64,000 nucleotides of DNA from assembly GCF_036785885.1 (NCBI RefSeq), contig NC_092326.1, positions 39,208,287 to 39,272,286 on the forward strand. Direction: 5' to 3'. Shown piece by piece: positions 52,733 to 64,000 of the stretch. The DNA comes from Coffea arabica. Lineage: Eukaryota > Streptophyta > Magnoliopsida > Gentianales > Rubiaceae. Under the pieces are notes generated by a model that saw nothing but the letters and a program-made list of their open reading frames with translations, was not told the DNA's origin and did no database searches. Position 1 is the first letter of the stretch; each line of letters begins with the position of its first letter. A program made the position numbers and the translations under genes.

Positions 52733-52733
<1 letters not shown>

Positions 52734-53442
52734 TTTTTATTTTCTTAACAAAAAAGCTGTGAGGTAATTTATTTTATTCTTTTTGGAAGGAAAATGGTAA
52801 TTACACCTCGTTTATTTTTTCACTCATGTAAATGATCGAAATGCCCTGTTGTTTACTTAAATTACAATTTTCATCAAAGGGATGGTTGTGAATATAATGA
52901 AGAACAGAGGTACATTTGTATATTTAGTATATCAAAACATCAAAAAGCAGTGGTGATTAACAATAAGGAGTTAATTTAAAATTACAGTAAAATTTAAATC
53001 ACAAGAGACATTTTTTTTTTCTTTTAAAGAACAAGGCAATGATAGAAGTTAAGGAGCATGGAATTAAAAAAGGGAATTAAAACTCAAGACCTCTAATATG
53101 ATTAAAAATTCAAAATGGTTTATCAAATTTTGTCAAAGCATAAATTCAAGAAATCAATTCTCAATCTCACCCCTGAAATATCAATTTCTCCAATTTCGCA
53201 TATTTCCAGTTTTCCACCCCATAGCCACCTTCCCAGCTCTTCCAGCTGTTCCTTCTGAAAACCCCCACTCTCCAGTCTCCCTTCAAAGAGGTTTTAAAAC
53301 TAACCTTTCGAGATTTCCTATCTTCTATGGACAACTTTTCTGTACTATGCTGTCCCGGGATATATCAGGGATAGAAAGAGAGAGAGAGAGAGACATGTTT
53401 TGTCTATTTTACTTACTGGGATGATGCTTCACCCCTTCGTTC

Positions 53443-55581
53443 ATGTTTCCATTTCGTAATCAGTCTATGAAATTCGTCAAAGATGTAGTAGGTATGTGGG
53501 ACAATTCTTGAGAACAGCCAAAGAAAAAAAAGTTTCCATTTTGCCAATATATTGTTTCAATTCGCATATCTATGTGTATATGGCTAGCAGAGCTTATTAT
53601 TTAGATGAAGTTTGAATGCAATGTCAATTCAATCCTAACTGATTTTCTCTTGGTTTTTCATTAATCAAGAAATGTCCACTTACTGTTCTATTATTAATGT
53701 AATTTAATTAATTGTTCTGAGTTGATGTACAGCTTATTAAAATCTGAAATCTGTAGCTGCTGCAACTTTCAAGGGCAGTATTGTATTGTGTTGACGACAA
53801 GCTTTAAATTTGATAATGTTAAAAGTGCAAGAAAGTGAAATAGATATTGAGTTCTGATTATGATTATTTGAACCACACTCTGTCATTTAGGTGGAAGACT
53901 CGTGGGAGAAAAAAGCCAACAACTTGGTCTGTTTGCTAGCGATTTTAAAAAATGTTCAAGCTTGAAAGAGCTGGAATCTCTATATGCTTTCATGATCAAG
54001 ACAAATGCAACGCAAGATTGTTTCCTGATGAATCAATTTATCACTGCATCTTCAAGCATTCGTTGTACAGAATGGGTAATTGCTGCCTTTGACCAGTTAA
54101 AAGATCCCAATACATTTGTTTACAATGCAGTAATAGGAGCCTTTCTCCGTTGTTTCCATCCACTCCGAGCTTTAGAAATGTATGTAGACATGTTGAAAAC
54201 TGAAGTCAGACCAACTAGTTTCACGTTTTCATCAATAATAAAGAGCTGCACATGTTTGAAGGCTGTAGATTTTGGAGATTCTATCCATGGACAGGTTTGG
54301 AAGTGTGGATTTGAAACTCATCTTCATGTTCAGACTGCTATTATTGATTATTATTCAAATTTTGGTAAAGTTGTTGAAGCAAGACTAGTATTTGATAAGA
54401 TGCCTGAGAGAGATGGTTTTGCCTGGACAACAATGGTTTCAGCTCATGTCCGTTTTGGGGATTTGAGTTCTGCTAGGAAGTTGTTTGATGAGATGCCCGA
54501 GAAAAATACTGCATCTTGGAATACTATGCTGAATGGTTTTGCAAGGATTGGTGATGTTGAGTCTGCTAAGCAGTTGTTCATTGGAATACCGCAAAAAGAT
54601 TTAATTTCATGGACAACCATGATCAACTGCTACTCTCAAAACAAGCACTACAAAGAAGCACTAGAGATTTTCAACGAGATGAAGGATAATGGGATCAGTC
54701 CTGACGAAGTGACCATGTCAACAATCATTTCTTCTTGTGCTCATCTTGGTTGGCTAGACCAAGGAAAGGAGATACATATGTATGTTCTGCAAAGTGGATT
54801 GTATCTTGATGTTTACATTGGTTCATCACTGATTGATATGTATGCAAAGTGTGGTGCCGTAGAGAGATCCCTTGTGGTATTCTTCAAATTGTCCGAGAAA
54901 AACCTTTTCTGTTGGAATTCTGTGGTTGAAGGGCTTGCAGCTCATGGTTGTGCCAAAGAAGCTTTGGTGATATTTCATATGATGGAGAAGGAGAAGATAA
55001 AGCCAAATGGCATTACCTTTCTTAGTGTTCTTGCAGCATGTACTCATGCTGGACTGGTTGAAGAGGGCAAAAGCAGATTTCTTCAAATGACTCGTGACCT
55101 TCTCATCCCTCCTGAAATTAAGCATTACGGATGCGTGGTTGATCTGTTAAGCAAGGCTGGTTTACTTGATGAAGCATTGGAACTGATAAGAAGAATGAAT
55201 ATTGAACCAAACTCTGTCATATGGGGTTCTTTACTTTGTGGGTGTAAGCTTCACAAGAACTTGGAGATTGCTCAGATGGCTGTTGATAAGTTAATGCTTC
55301 TGGAGCCAAAGAATAGTGGATACTATAACCTTTTAGTGAACATGTATGCTGAAGCAAATCGATGGAGTGAGGTTGCTAGAATCAGGGCAAACATGAAGAA
55401 CCTTGGAGTAGAAAAGAGATATCCTGGATCCAGTTGGATTGAAGTGGAGAAGAACATATTTCAGTTTGCTTCTTGTGACAATTGTCATCCAGCATCTGAA
55501 GAAATTTACCTGCTACTGGATGAATTGGTTGGGCAACTTAAGCTGACTGGTTGCGGACCTGAGTTTGAATTTATTTTGTGA
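53443..55581 (+). CDS. PLS-class pentatricopeptide repeat protein with E domain
   Basis: Organelle RNA-binding protein, probably acting in RNA editing or processing in mitochondria or plastids. The main exon 53891-55581 is open from its acceptor and has no ATG near its start, so I place the start in a small first exon 53443-53491 (MFPFRNQSMKFVKDVV). It ends GTAG|GTATG and joins in frame to TTTAG|GTGGAAGACTC, giving 579 aa. PPR repeats run from about residue 60 to 450, with P/L/S-type units such as YNAVIGAFLRCFHPLRALEMY, WTTMVSAHVRFGDLSSARKLF, SWTTMINCYSQNKHYKEAL and LIDMYAKCGAVERSLVVF. The E region has YPGSSWIEVEKNIFQF, then HPASEEIYLLLDEL. There is no DYW deaminase domain, so an editing role would need a DYW partner. 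The first-exon model is inference; a short upstream ATG frame (53421) overlaps the proposed start. Confidence 0.9.
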
Positions 55582-56610
55582 TGGCTTCTGGTAGACCAGA
55601 GCTGATGGTTGTCTGCTGGCAAAGTAACTGTGGAGAGCCATCCTGACCTTTCTCTGAGATCTTTTTTCTTGATTGGTTGTTTAGGTATGAAGTTGTCTTG
55701 ACCGTTTTATAGGTATCTTTGTGTGTATGTATATGTATTTTTAATTCAGTCTCTTGGTAAGTAAACTTTGACCTCGTTAATCTTCAAATCTTGTCCTTAT
55801 GACAGGCATTTCTTAATCCGTAGAACTTTGTGACTCCTGCATCAGTTAAAATGTCTATCCAGAGACTTAGGAAACTATTTTGGAAGGGCGTTCAGCAAAT
55901 TATGCTGAAGTGATGTACTATTTACCCGACCTTCAGAAATATAAGGTGATGCAGCTTTAACTCATGTTATCTTTCCATTTGGGCAATGAATCCCTTTGGA
56001 TATGGAGAACGTGCGATGCTAGGTCAGGGTTCAACCAACTGATCACTGCTCTAGTTGAAGTAAAACATTATGTTGTTTGTCTCAGGATTTTACTTGAGCT
56101 CAATAATTCTTGTCAGCATCTGATTAAGCTATCGACCTTCTGATGCAGGTACAAGTATGCTTTTACCCTGATCTGATAGAGTGGAGAAATGGGCTGAGGT
56201 GATGCAAGTTTGTTACTTCCCAAGAAGAGAATGTGTGCTATGACTATAAGCTGTGAGTAAGAGTATAACATAAAGAAATGGTGTTTATTCACTTGCTATG
56301 CTGTTATAGTACTCTAATTAAATTGCATATCTTTTGTTTTTCTTGCATTGAGGTCGAGGCAGTACCAGGACTGGTTAGTCAGATGCGCTGCATCAAATCT
56401 CTGTTCCTTAAGTTTTTATCCCAGACAGACTGCTTGTGGTTAAATGACCATGAACTGTTTCCAACTATGACATTCCTTACTTGTGTTGCTTTATTATACA
56501 TGTCATTTTTGAATTACGCGTATAAGCATCTTCAGTTTTACCTTCTACACCGTTTTCCAACTATCAGATTTGATGTGTTGCATTCTTTTCTTCTTTTGCT
56601 TTCCATTTCG
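55582..56610 (+). other. PPR 3' region, nothing else recognised
   Basis: The first few hundred bases are the probable 3' UTR of the PPR gene. The 111-codon frame at 56278-56613 has no recognised domain. If a second CTP synthase gene once stood here, its upstream exons are no longer recognisable. Confidence 0.4.
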
Positions 56611-56635
56611 TGATACTTGTCCTCGTTGGAAACAG

Positions 56636-56990
56636 GTATGGTAAGTGGATGCCTTCTTGAAGGAGGTCGTGGAAATGTCTTTCAGTTGTAATGGCACTTC
56701 AGCAAGAAAATCTCAGCTTCATGGAAACGCATCTGAGGTTGCTAATGGGGCATTAGATGGCATCTAGTTCAACAGCAATATTCAATTGTGTCGAAACCAT
56801 ATGTTACCTTTCGTGTATTGATCGTACCTTGTACCCCTGATTGACTTAATTATAACATTGCTACTGCCTTCTGTAATTGCTGAGGGTAGCCATAGGTGTT
56901 ACACTCCCTCAGGTTGACTCGATGCTTGGGATAGAGCTGGATACAGGTCTTAAGAACGACTACAATGTGTCCAGAATACAGTGAGGTTTG
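56636..56990 (+). pseudogene. Relic of the last exon and 3' UTR of a CTP synthase gene
   Basis: After an acceptor-like GTTGGAAACAG (compare TTTTGAAACAG before exon 21 of the intact gene), the frame from 56648 encodes DAFLKEVVEMSF, then CNGTSARKSQLHG and EVANGALDGI, and stops at TAG 56765-56767. The intact gene has [10 protein letters not shown]...[14 protein letters not shown]...[15 protein letters not shown] in the same positions. Similarity continues into the 3' UTR (GTTACAC...TTGACTCGA...ATAGAGCTGGAT...GGTCT at about 56900-56950, matching about 22965-23025). The first third of the exon (GLIAAASGQ) is deleted. Only the gene tail remains; no catalytic exons were found nearby. Confidence 0.85.
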
Positions 56991-57331
56991 TGTTTGATTT
57001 TGATGCGGCGACTAGCACATCTTAACTTACTCAGAGGAAGTTTCTTCTATAGTTATTCAAGATTTTCTTGATCTTTTGGACTAATGCATACAATCTTTCA
57101 TAAAACATGTCAAAGATGAACTTCCAAAACACAAAGATGGCAAATAATAATAGTTTTCTCAAAACTAAAATAAATTACAGCTAATTCAGCTGCTTTTCAT
57201 TGCACTGTATTGAAAACTAATGTTCTTTACATGGTTTGTACTAAATGAAATTGAAGAAATGTAAATCATGGTCACAGTTTCACTATGGTATTTGGAAAAT
57301 TGCAGAAAGTTAAACGGAATTATCTTTGCAT

Positions 57332-59420
57332 TCAGTATTTGATCAGAAGTGCATCAATGTTCCTTTTCCCTTCCGGGCCCTTTGTGTACCATGAGGAGAC
57401 ATAATCCCCATACATGACTTCATGGTATATAGGTGGTTCAAAAGCTGGGAATACTTTCCTAGTTTTTGCAGGATCGTGGAATGTGGCAACTGAAAGTCTC
57501 GCTCTTTCAGCGTTTGTAATTGCCCGATGTTGACAACTTCTGTATTTGCCATTTGTTATGATCTACAAGCAAAATAAATAATGTCACAAACTCCAGCAAC
57601 GGCCAGGCAACAGTCTAAACTTTGATCTACTTCTAAAAGGGACCCGACAGGGTTTTTGGGAAGGGGAACTAGGAATCAAACCCGCTGCACTCTCAAGATT
57701 TAACTGCCAGAATGGGGATTCAACCTCCCAACCCACCAGGGTATGGCTCATAAAATAAGTATTTAATCAGTCATCAGTAGTTCTGGAAAGATGGAGCATA
57801 CCATACCAGACTTGTCATTTAGCAAAAACAAGAAGCTTTTTTTTTTCAGACTGACCTCTCCAAAATTAGAATGATACTAAGAATTGGCAACTATATACTG
57901 CTACTGTATCAAGACAAACTAAGTATCCAAAAAAATATAAAAAAGAATAAGAGAATTAAGTTAATATCTCTACCAGAAACACAAAATGGTGCATAAAAGT
58001 GCACGGAAAACTAAAACCTGCTTCCAAAGCCATCAAGAATCAGTAGAAAATCTATTGTCAACAACAAGATGCAGTACCTCAGTTTGGTCAGCCAAGAGAA
58101 CTAAGATACCATCACGCAGTGGACGTACTGTTATCCATTCTCCATCCTTGAACACTTGAAGACCCTCAACGTTATCTTGGATAAGAAGCGTGATAGCACC
58201 CATATCAGAATGCGACTGCAGACCAAGAGTAAGGTCTGGCTGTGGACAAGGAGGGTAATAACTCACTGTAATGTTCTGACAGAACTCCCCAATAGCCTCT
58301 TCAATGCATGAAGATGGCAGACCAAGACTCTCCGATATCAAACCCAACAATCTCTGAGCAAGGACTTTCATCTGATCACTGTATTCTGCCACTACTTCTC
58401 TAATCAACGATGTACTTTTTCGTCAGTCCTTTCATGCGAGGATGATAGGAAATGGGAATCAATGCTGAATAAGTTAAATGTAAAAAATACAATACAATTA
58501 ATTTGCAAAAAGACCTCTTCTGTCTATTATCTTTCCCCACCTCGTTGTCCCTCATATTTTTTCTCTTAGTTCATTGATGAGACAGGATTAATAATCCAAT
58601 CTGCCTAATCCCGGGAGCCCCAGAAGGGATTAGTCATTCAATCCAGCCTAACCTTGTCTAATCCCAGGTAACCCAATGACCCCTAAACAGGATTAACAAT
58701 CCAATCCTGCGTAGTCCTGGTAACCAAATGAGCCCCACATTTTCCCCTTTTCCAGCATCCCTTTTCTGTCTAGGTCTACATTCTCCAAATATTCAGACAA
58801 TTGTCTGGTTGCATCATTCAAAATTTTCTAAGTACTGAACTAATAGCAATCAAAGGTTACAATTCCAAAGATAAATTATGATTGATTAGAATAGAAGAAT
58901 AAACAACCATTTACGAGCCATCCCACCTGTAATTAGGCTGATAATGAGGCCACTTAGCCGGATTCCGCCTCGACAGCGGCAAGGTATGGTGATCAAAATA
59001 GTCCCTCCAATCCAAAACGCTGTCGTTATCAGCTACCAGCATCCGGCTACCATAACCCTCGGAAGCCGGCGAATTAGGATCACAAGAATACTTGAGCTTC
59101 TGCTCCATATCACATTCCTCAAAGAATGATTTCCCCACTCGCCTCATCTGATCCAGCAATTCCATCGGTACCCCATGATTGACCACGCTAAACGCCCCCC
59201 AATCTCTGCAGGCCAGCCCTATCTCGTCTTTGAGGCGGCCGGTGTCTTCTCCGGCGAGATTAATCGACGGCGGAGATAGCTCAGCCGCCTCGTTCTTATG
59301 ATGATGGGTCAGCTTTGCAGCAGGTCGGGTTTCTGGGGGTTGTACGTACTGAGGAGGCACAACGGAGTTGCGGGTTTGGGCTATGGCCTGCACCCTCACG
59401 GGCTCTCCGGCGGGTGACAT
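57332..59420 (-). CDS. 2-oxoglutarate/Fe(II)-dependent dioxygenase, complete, 3 exons
   Basis: Soluble plant oxygenase of the DOXC class, which hydroxylates or oxidises small molecules such as hormones, flavonoids or alkaloids using 2-oxoglutarate and O2. Exons on the minus strand: 58927-59420, 58078-58399, 57332-57562; 1047 nt, 348 aa plus TGA, typical length. The N-terminal DIOX_N region has ACRDWGAFSVVNHGVP. The catalytic jelly roll has YYPPCPQPDLTLGLQSHSDMGAITLL with His228 and Asp230, then NGKYRSCQHRAITN with His284. The 2-oxoglutarate-binding Arg294 and Ser296 are in RARLSVATF. All key residues are present. The ATG at 59418-59420 is the first in frame. The VRVQAIAQ...VPPQYVQPPETRP start resembles jasmonate-oxidase and SRG1-like proteins, but the substrate cannot be told from sequence. 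Exon 1 is GC-richer than the rest. Confidence 0.95.
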
Positions 59421-59659
59421 CCCCAAAGCGACAACGTTGAGGAAATAACTGATCGCTTGCTGAGAAAATAAGGTGACTGGAATCGCACAGGCTGTACTAA
59501 TAAGCAGCCACTCAGGGTAGGTACCAAAGTATACAGGCCTTCAAATACTGCAACTAGAAGGCGGGCTTCAACTTTGACCCGTGAGCTGGCGCCTTCTTGA
59601 AATATCGTCAAAGGCGTGAAAGGCAGATGCTTTGCTGTTGGATTGAAAGATAAACCAAA
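59421..59659. promoter_or_regulatory. Upstream region of the dioxygenase gene
   Basis: On the minus strand a TATACTTT-like motif lies near 59530, about 110 bp upstream of the ATG. The 71-codon frame here is antisense noise. The promoter assignment is tentative. Confidence 0.25.
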
Positions 59660-59900
59660 CTACTCAATTGAATCGAGCTCGACTTAGTAAAAACTCGTTC
59701 AAGTTTGATTTGTCAACTAATCAGACCAAATTTTAATAGCATTCGATAACATTTAAATTCGATAAAAAAAAAAACTCGTTCGCACTCAATTCGTCAAATA
59801 AACAAGACAAACTTAAACAAAATTTTGAGTTCGTTAACATATAATGAAACGAGTTTTGAACACTAAAGCATTTGATTTGATTTGATTCATTTACACCCTT
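59660..59900. mobile_element. Degenerate MITE-like repeat
   Basis: Begins near ACTCAATTGAATCGAGCTCG and ends TTCATTTACACCCTTA, with CTCGTTC/GAACGAG-type words in opposing orientation. Same composition as the fragment at window positions 1-95. No coding capacity; target duplication not identified. Confidence 0.4.
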
Positions 59901-60699
59901 ACTTACTTGTCAGGATCTCTTATACTATAACTTCTAATATTCCTGCTATAATACTCAATTTAACAATAATGTAGCAAATTAATTAGGGAGTATCATCCAA
60001 GGAATACACAATTACACATTCTATCCTTGGAAAGCATTATTGATTGTGTATTTTTAGATGTTAAATACTCATTTCTCGACTTTAGGTGTTTGTCGCATTT
60101 GTTCTTAGGCACTAGAGTGCAGCGTCCAAAATTCAATACCAATAATAATATATAGTAGAATTATTTAGTTAACGATAAGGCATTGAGTTTTGTAACTCCT
60201 AAATTCATGTCTTATTGTCTATAAATTTCTTCTTTTACTATATGCAGATTTATTTATAAACATTATTTAATTATAATTTTCACACCATTTGTAGGAATCA
60301 CGCTATTTTATTCAAACAAAAAATAATTTGAGGATAAAAATGTTCTATTCTTGCAAGAGTAACTCCCACAATAATGGTTTGTAATGCCAATAAAATCCAA
60401 TGAGAATTTACTCGGCATTATTATGTTAAGGTTAAGCCCAATGGCATGCGCCACTTTTTCAGCATGCTCCGATGAGGCCACCGGACAGCTTAATTGCCTC
60501 CCAACAAAATATTTGATTCATTATGAGGTGTTATTGAGCTGTGACGAGCTCGAGTATTAGATTGCTAATTTTAGAAATTTTATTTTTAAAAAAATATAAT
60601 GTAACGATTTGAAAATATTGAGTTGCGACGAGTTCGAGTATTTTTTGGTATTTTTTACTCTAAAATTTTGGTTTTTTTTTTGTCGTGTTCATTCTAGTC
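59901..60699. other. Intergenic, nothing recognised
   Basis: AT-rich DNA with no supported gene or element. Confidence 0.5.
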
Positions 60700-61046
60700 T
60701 CCTTGTTTTATCCCTCTTTATTTATTTATTTTTATAATAAAGGACAATTTCATTATAAAACTATGCTACATAAATAAAAACACGTATATGATAGATAGAA
60801 AATCTTCCTCTCATAAAAAAAAAATCAACAAATAGTAAGACTTTTAAGGCTTTAAATTATTAGGTTTTTCACAAATTTAGGACGGATAGATCCTTGCTTT
60901 ATCCCTCTTTAATTATTTATTTTTATGATAAAAGGATAATTTCATTATAAAACTATGCTACATAAATAAAAACAAGTATATAATAGATAGAAAATCTTCC
61001 TCACATCCAAAAAAATCAACAAATAGTAAGACCTTTAAGGTTTTAA
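60700..61046 (+). repeat. Direct duplication, about 155 bp copies, 191 bp period
   Basis: Copy 1 (60700-60856) and copy 2 (60891-61046) both run TTTATCCCTCTTT...AATTTCATTATAAAACTATG...GATAGATAGAAAATCTTCCTC...AAATAGTAAGAC with about a dozen differences. They are separated by about 35 bp. Confidence 0.85.
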
Positions 61047-61772
61047 TCTCCTATTCGTGTATGTGCATGTCTGATATTATCAAGATAAAATTTAACTATT
61101 ATAAATTCAAATATTAATATAAAAATATTTTAAAACAGACCTAAAAAATCGTCATATTGACAAACAAATTTCATAAATTTCAAATATAAAGAGAAAAACA
61201 AAAGAAATTTTCAAAAGGGAAATCAATAAACCAATTTGTGAAAATTCAAGAATAATAAAAAGAAGAAACAAATCAAACTACTTGGAAAATCTTAAGAAAA
61301 AAGATCGTCACGATAGGAAAATCATACGGGGATGCGGGAAATTTATTATTACTAGATTAAATCAAAGGGAAGAAATCATAGGCAGGCAGGGGACTTTAAT
61401 TCCCAAGTCGGAGGATTCTCCGTACCAATGACAAATGAGAAGTGAGAACAGAGTCTATAATCTACTTTTCATTCGTTTCTGCCCATTTCCGCTCCCAGAT
61501 CTCCCACTAATTCCATTTCCTCCGCTTACCTATTCATTCTTTTCCCTCTCCTCCAGAGATAAATAAGAAGGTAAGGCATTAACCCATTCCCTTTCTCACT
61601 CTTTGAGATTTATTCAATACATGATTAGCCCACCTCAAGATTTATTAATCTTGCACCTGATCTGCTCTGATCTCAATCTTGAATCACTTGTATTTGCAAG
61701 TTAAGAGGACCCTTCTTGCCAATTGACTCGAATTGAATCGGGTTGAGGTGGGGGAAAGAAAGAAATACCAAA
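61047..61772 (+). promoter_or_regulatory. Promoter and leader of the BIG5-like gene
   Basis: A CT-rich block at 61470-61557 looks like the transcribed leader. AAGAAG|GTAAGG at 61571 and TTTGCAAG at 61693-61700 could bound a 130 bp leader intron. No TATA box is obvious. The region upstream to about 61050 shows nothing else. Confidence 0.35.
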
Positions 61773-64000
61773 ATGGCTGGCGCTGCAGGGGGTTTTGTCA
61801 CCCGGGCATTTGACTCAATGCTCAAGGAGTGTGCCAATAAGAAGTATACTGCTCTGCAAACTGCTATTCAGAGTTATTTAGGTCCGTTTTTTAAGCCCTT
61901 TTCCCTCTAAGCCCTGATTGATATATTTTTTTTCTTTTTGGCTTCAAGCTTCATTCTTGCAACTAAATTGATTTCTTCCTGTACTTAAACTATGTAGTTC
62001 GAGTTTAATTCCCTGATTTTTTATTTACTTTCCAATTGTGTGTGTGTGTGTGTTTTCTTTGTTTTAGTGCGTGGACATTGAGCTGAATTGGCTTCAATTT
62101 GAAGCAATGGAAATGTATCGATAGTTTGTGTCTTGTGGAAAATAAATCATAAGGTTATGTGCTGATTGAATGTATCTTCTTTACCTTTTGACATGTTTAT
62201 TGTGTATTCGAAGTATTTCTTTATGTTATGTTCGAGGTCAAAGTTCTTATAAGTTGATTCCAGAATGTACTTTTCGTGGCAATAGTGCTGGAGCACAGTT
62301 TTGTACAATTGCTAAACCAAATAATTGCCTGGAAAATTTTCGGTCATCTGGTGTAACATCGAATGAGACGAGAGTTGCGAGTGCAAAAATCTTTTGCATT
62401 GGTTGTGATTCTTTCCTGGTTGTCCTCATTAAATTACTCATTGGCTAACTTGGCTGAGGGGCTCTTGGATAGTGGTCTTGATATGCATCATATTAGTGGA
62501 ATGATACTATACTGCTGCTTTAGTTATGTAACAAAATTTATGGAAGCAAAAAACTTTGGAAGGAACACTAAAACAAAAGATACCAGCCTGCAAGGGCCCC
62601 TGTTTTCTTGATATTATGGTTGATCTTCAGGTCTACCAGACTGTTGGAATGAAAGAGTTAATTCGATACATGCAAATAAGTGTAAGCCAATTTTTGTGAT
62701 TAATTATTTTGTGTAACCTACTATACTTGTCCCGCATGGTCTGTTTCCTTTGTTCTATTAATTTCTCAGATAGTTGATGGAATAAATTTTTTCTTTTCTT
62801 ATCTTCAATCTTCCATCTAAGCCTCTCATTCTTATGAATTGACAAGTTTATTAATGTTATCTATAAAACTGTAACAATTTCTTTGCTCATTTTTCTTTTC
62901 TTTTTCCTGAAATTTTCTGGAACTCTTGGTTTGATAGAATACCAAGGATTTTTGTTATTTTCTTTGGTTTTTGTTGGGCAATGTGGTTGGCGGGATAGAC
63001 AATCCTTTTGTAGGCTTCTAAAAGAAAGTGCTGCCTAGGGTTCTGGTTAAAAAATGCTTTATATGGATATGTTTAAAGTTTACTGATGGTGTTGCCTCCA
63101 CTTTTATTTTGAGGCATTTGCACTACAGAATGGCCACAGGAGATGTTTCCCTTTGTGTCTTTTTTGTTAACCCAATTAGAAGTGTATTTATTAGTTACAC
63201 TCTTCTACTTTCACCAGCTACTATAAAGTATTATTGCTGATTAATGGTTCCTGTATCTCTTGTGGATTATGAATTTCAGAAAATGCAAAGCACTCCAATC
63301 AGCAATCGAGTTCCAGTGCTACTATGCAAACAGCATCTTCCCTTGGAGATGAGAGGTTGGTTACCTACTGATAGTTGCTTTCTATCTGCTCTCTTCTGCA
63401 AATTTGCTCCAACATTTAGTTTTATGTTTTATTGGTTCATTTGGCCAATTACCGCTCATCTTTTGTGGTACTTATTTTTTAAAAATGCCGTATACCCTTG
63501 GAGCTTGATTAGTACTTGGATCATGTTCTTATATTTATTGCAACAGCTTTTTGTGATTTGATGGGTAGTATGAGCTTCCTAAATGCATCAAATCTATTGT
63601 AATATCTTTAGTTATTTGAATTTCTTTTAATCCTTCTTCCAGTAGTTTGACTGATACTCAAGCTGGATCTGCTAAAGATACTACGGAACCAGATGATTCA
63701 ACAACACCTTCACAGTCTAGTGTGGCAGCAGATCCCATAGGGAGACCTAAAAGTGCTGGTGGAACTATCACAGTTACCTTAGCAAATGCTGGGAATACTT
63801 TAGGAGGAGATGACGCGGAGCTTGTTTTGAATCCACTACGACTTGCATTTGAGACTAAGAATGCTAAAGTGGTAGAGCTTGCATTGGATTGTCTTCATGT
63901 GGGTGCCTCTTGTTATTTTTTGTCTTTAACACTGAAAACTTGTGTTTTACTGGAAAGTATCTGTCTTTATTGCATCTATTATCCTATACTTGTTATCTTC
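61773..64000 (+). CDS. BIG5: BIG-type ARF guanine nucleotide exchange factor, 5' part only
   Basis: Brefeldin A-inhibited GEFs activate ARF GTPases at the trans-Golgi/early endosome for vesicle traffic; BIG5 (MIN7/BEN1) acts in plant immunity and PIN recycling. Visible exons: 61773-61881, 63280-63355, 63643-63898, in frame for 147 codons, ending at a GTGGGT donor; the rest lies beyond the window. The start [20 protein letters not shown] and [14 protein letters not shown] open the DCB domain. A Ser/Thr/Gln-rich variable linker follows, then [20 protein letters not shown] and [23 protein letters not shown]. This order and wording match plant BIG5 proteins, which are about 1,750 aa. The Sec7 domain is not in this window. 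The ATG is the first in the leader exon. No defects seen in the portion present. Confidence 0.9.

Larger units (their letters stand above)
51532..53442. other. Intergenic region between divergent HEMF1 and PPR genes
   Basis: No gene supported. Contains a 19-base poly-G run (51869-51887), a long (TA)n microsatellite (52684-52732) and a GAGA run near 53375-53392. The open frame at 53098-53424 is low-complexity; if transcribed it could be PPR leader. Confidence 0.5.

Noticed and set aside
53098-53424. 108-codon plus-strand frame upstream of the PPR gene
   Set aside because: Low-complexity content, different from any PPR N-terminus, and its end does not splice in frame to the main exon.
57640-57740. 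Minus-strand GGTTGAATCCCC and GGTTTGATTCC words like tRNA B boxes, suggesting a SINE in dioxygenase intron 2
   Set aside because: No A box, poly-A tail or target duplication could be shown; tRNA or SINE identity is unsupported.
62170-63561. Plus- and minus-strand frames of 60-105 codons
   Set aside because: They lie in introns 1 and 2 of the BIG5-like gene and have no domains; they are chance frames.

Overview
This is a stretch of plant nuclear DNA, almost certainly from a eudicot. The evidence is long AT-rich intergenic DNA, many short GT-AG introns, a plastid-type coproporphyrinogen oxidase with a transit peptide, a PLS-class PPR protein, a BIG-type ARF-GEF, and typical plant transposons (chromovirus, copia, PIF/Harbinger, hAT and Stowaway-like MITEs). 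I cannot name the species. No tRNA, rRNA, CRISPR array or bacterial-type operon was found.

Layout. Positions 1-16.4 kb hold no gene I can support. They are AT-rich DNA studded with MITEs, including a 636 bp hAT-type element at 5607-6242 with a perfect 8 bp target duplication, Stowaway-like elements and a GC-rich LTR-like patch. From 16916 to 22841 (+) lies a complete 21-exon CTP synthase gene whose exons sum to exactly 600 codons; one intron has a GC-AG boundary. Downstream sit a decayed Ty3/gypsy chromovirus (23967-29274, minus strand), an internally deleted Ty1/copia element (30514-33973, target duplication GATTT), and a degenerate MITE-like element (34217-34999). About 35.1-45.5 kb looks like one large, dead PIF/Harbinger transposon. 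It carries a Myb/SANT-like ORF1 and a DDE transposase ORF2, and ORF1 is split by a 1.79 kb solo LTR (38160-39950, target duplication CAGTA).

The right-hand part is gene-rich. It holds coproporphyrinogen III oxidase (46310-51454, minus, 8 exons, 414 aa), a divergently oriented PPR gene (53443-55581, plus, 2 exons, 579 aa), a relic of a second CTP synthase gene's 3' end (56636-56990), a 2-oxoglutarate/Fe(II) dioxygenase (57332-59420, minus, 3 exons, 348 aa), and the first three exons of a BIG5-like ARF-GEF that runs off the window (61773 onward).

The genes are unrelated housekeeping or metabolic genes (pyrimidine nucleotides, tetrapyrroles, organelle RNA, specialised metabolism, vesicle traffic) and do not form a pathway cluster. 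The most interesting observations are the CTP synthase tail relic 34 kb from the intact gene, the solo LTR inside a Harbinger ORF1, active-site losses in both the chromovirus and the Harbinger element, an upstream ORF that overlaps the CTP synthase start, and a perfect 23 bp hairpin at 42295-42386. I found no convincing new multi-gene system.
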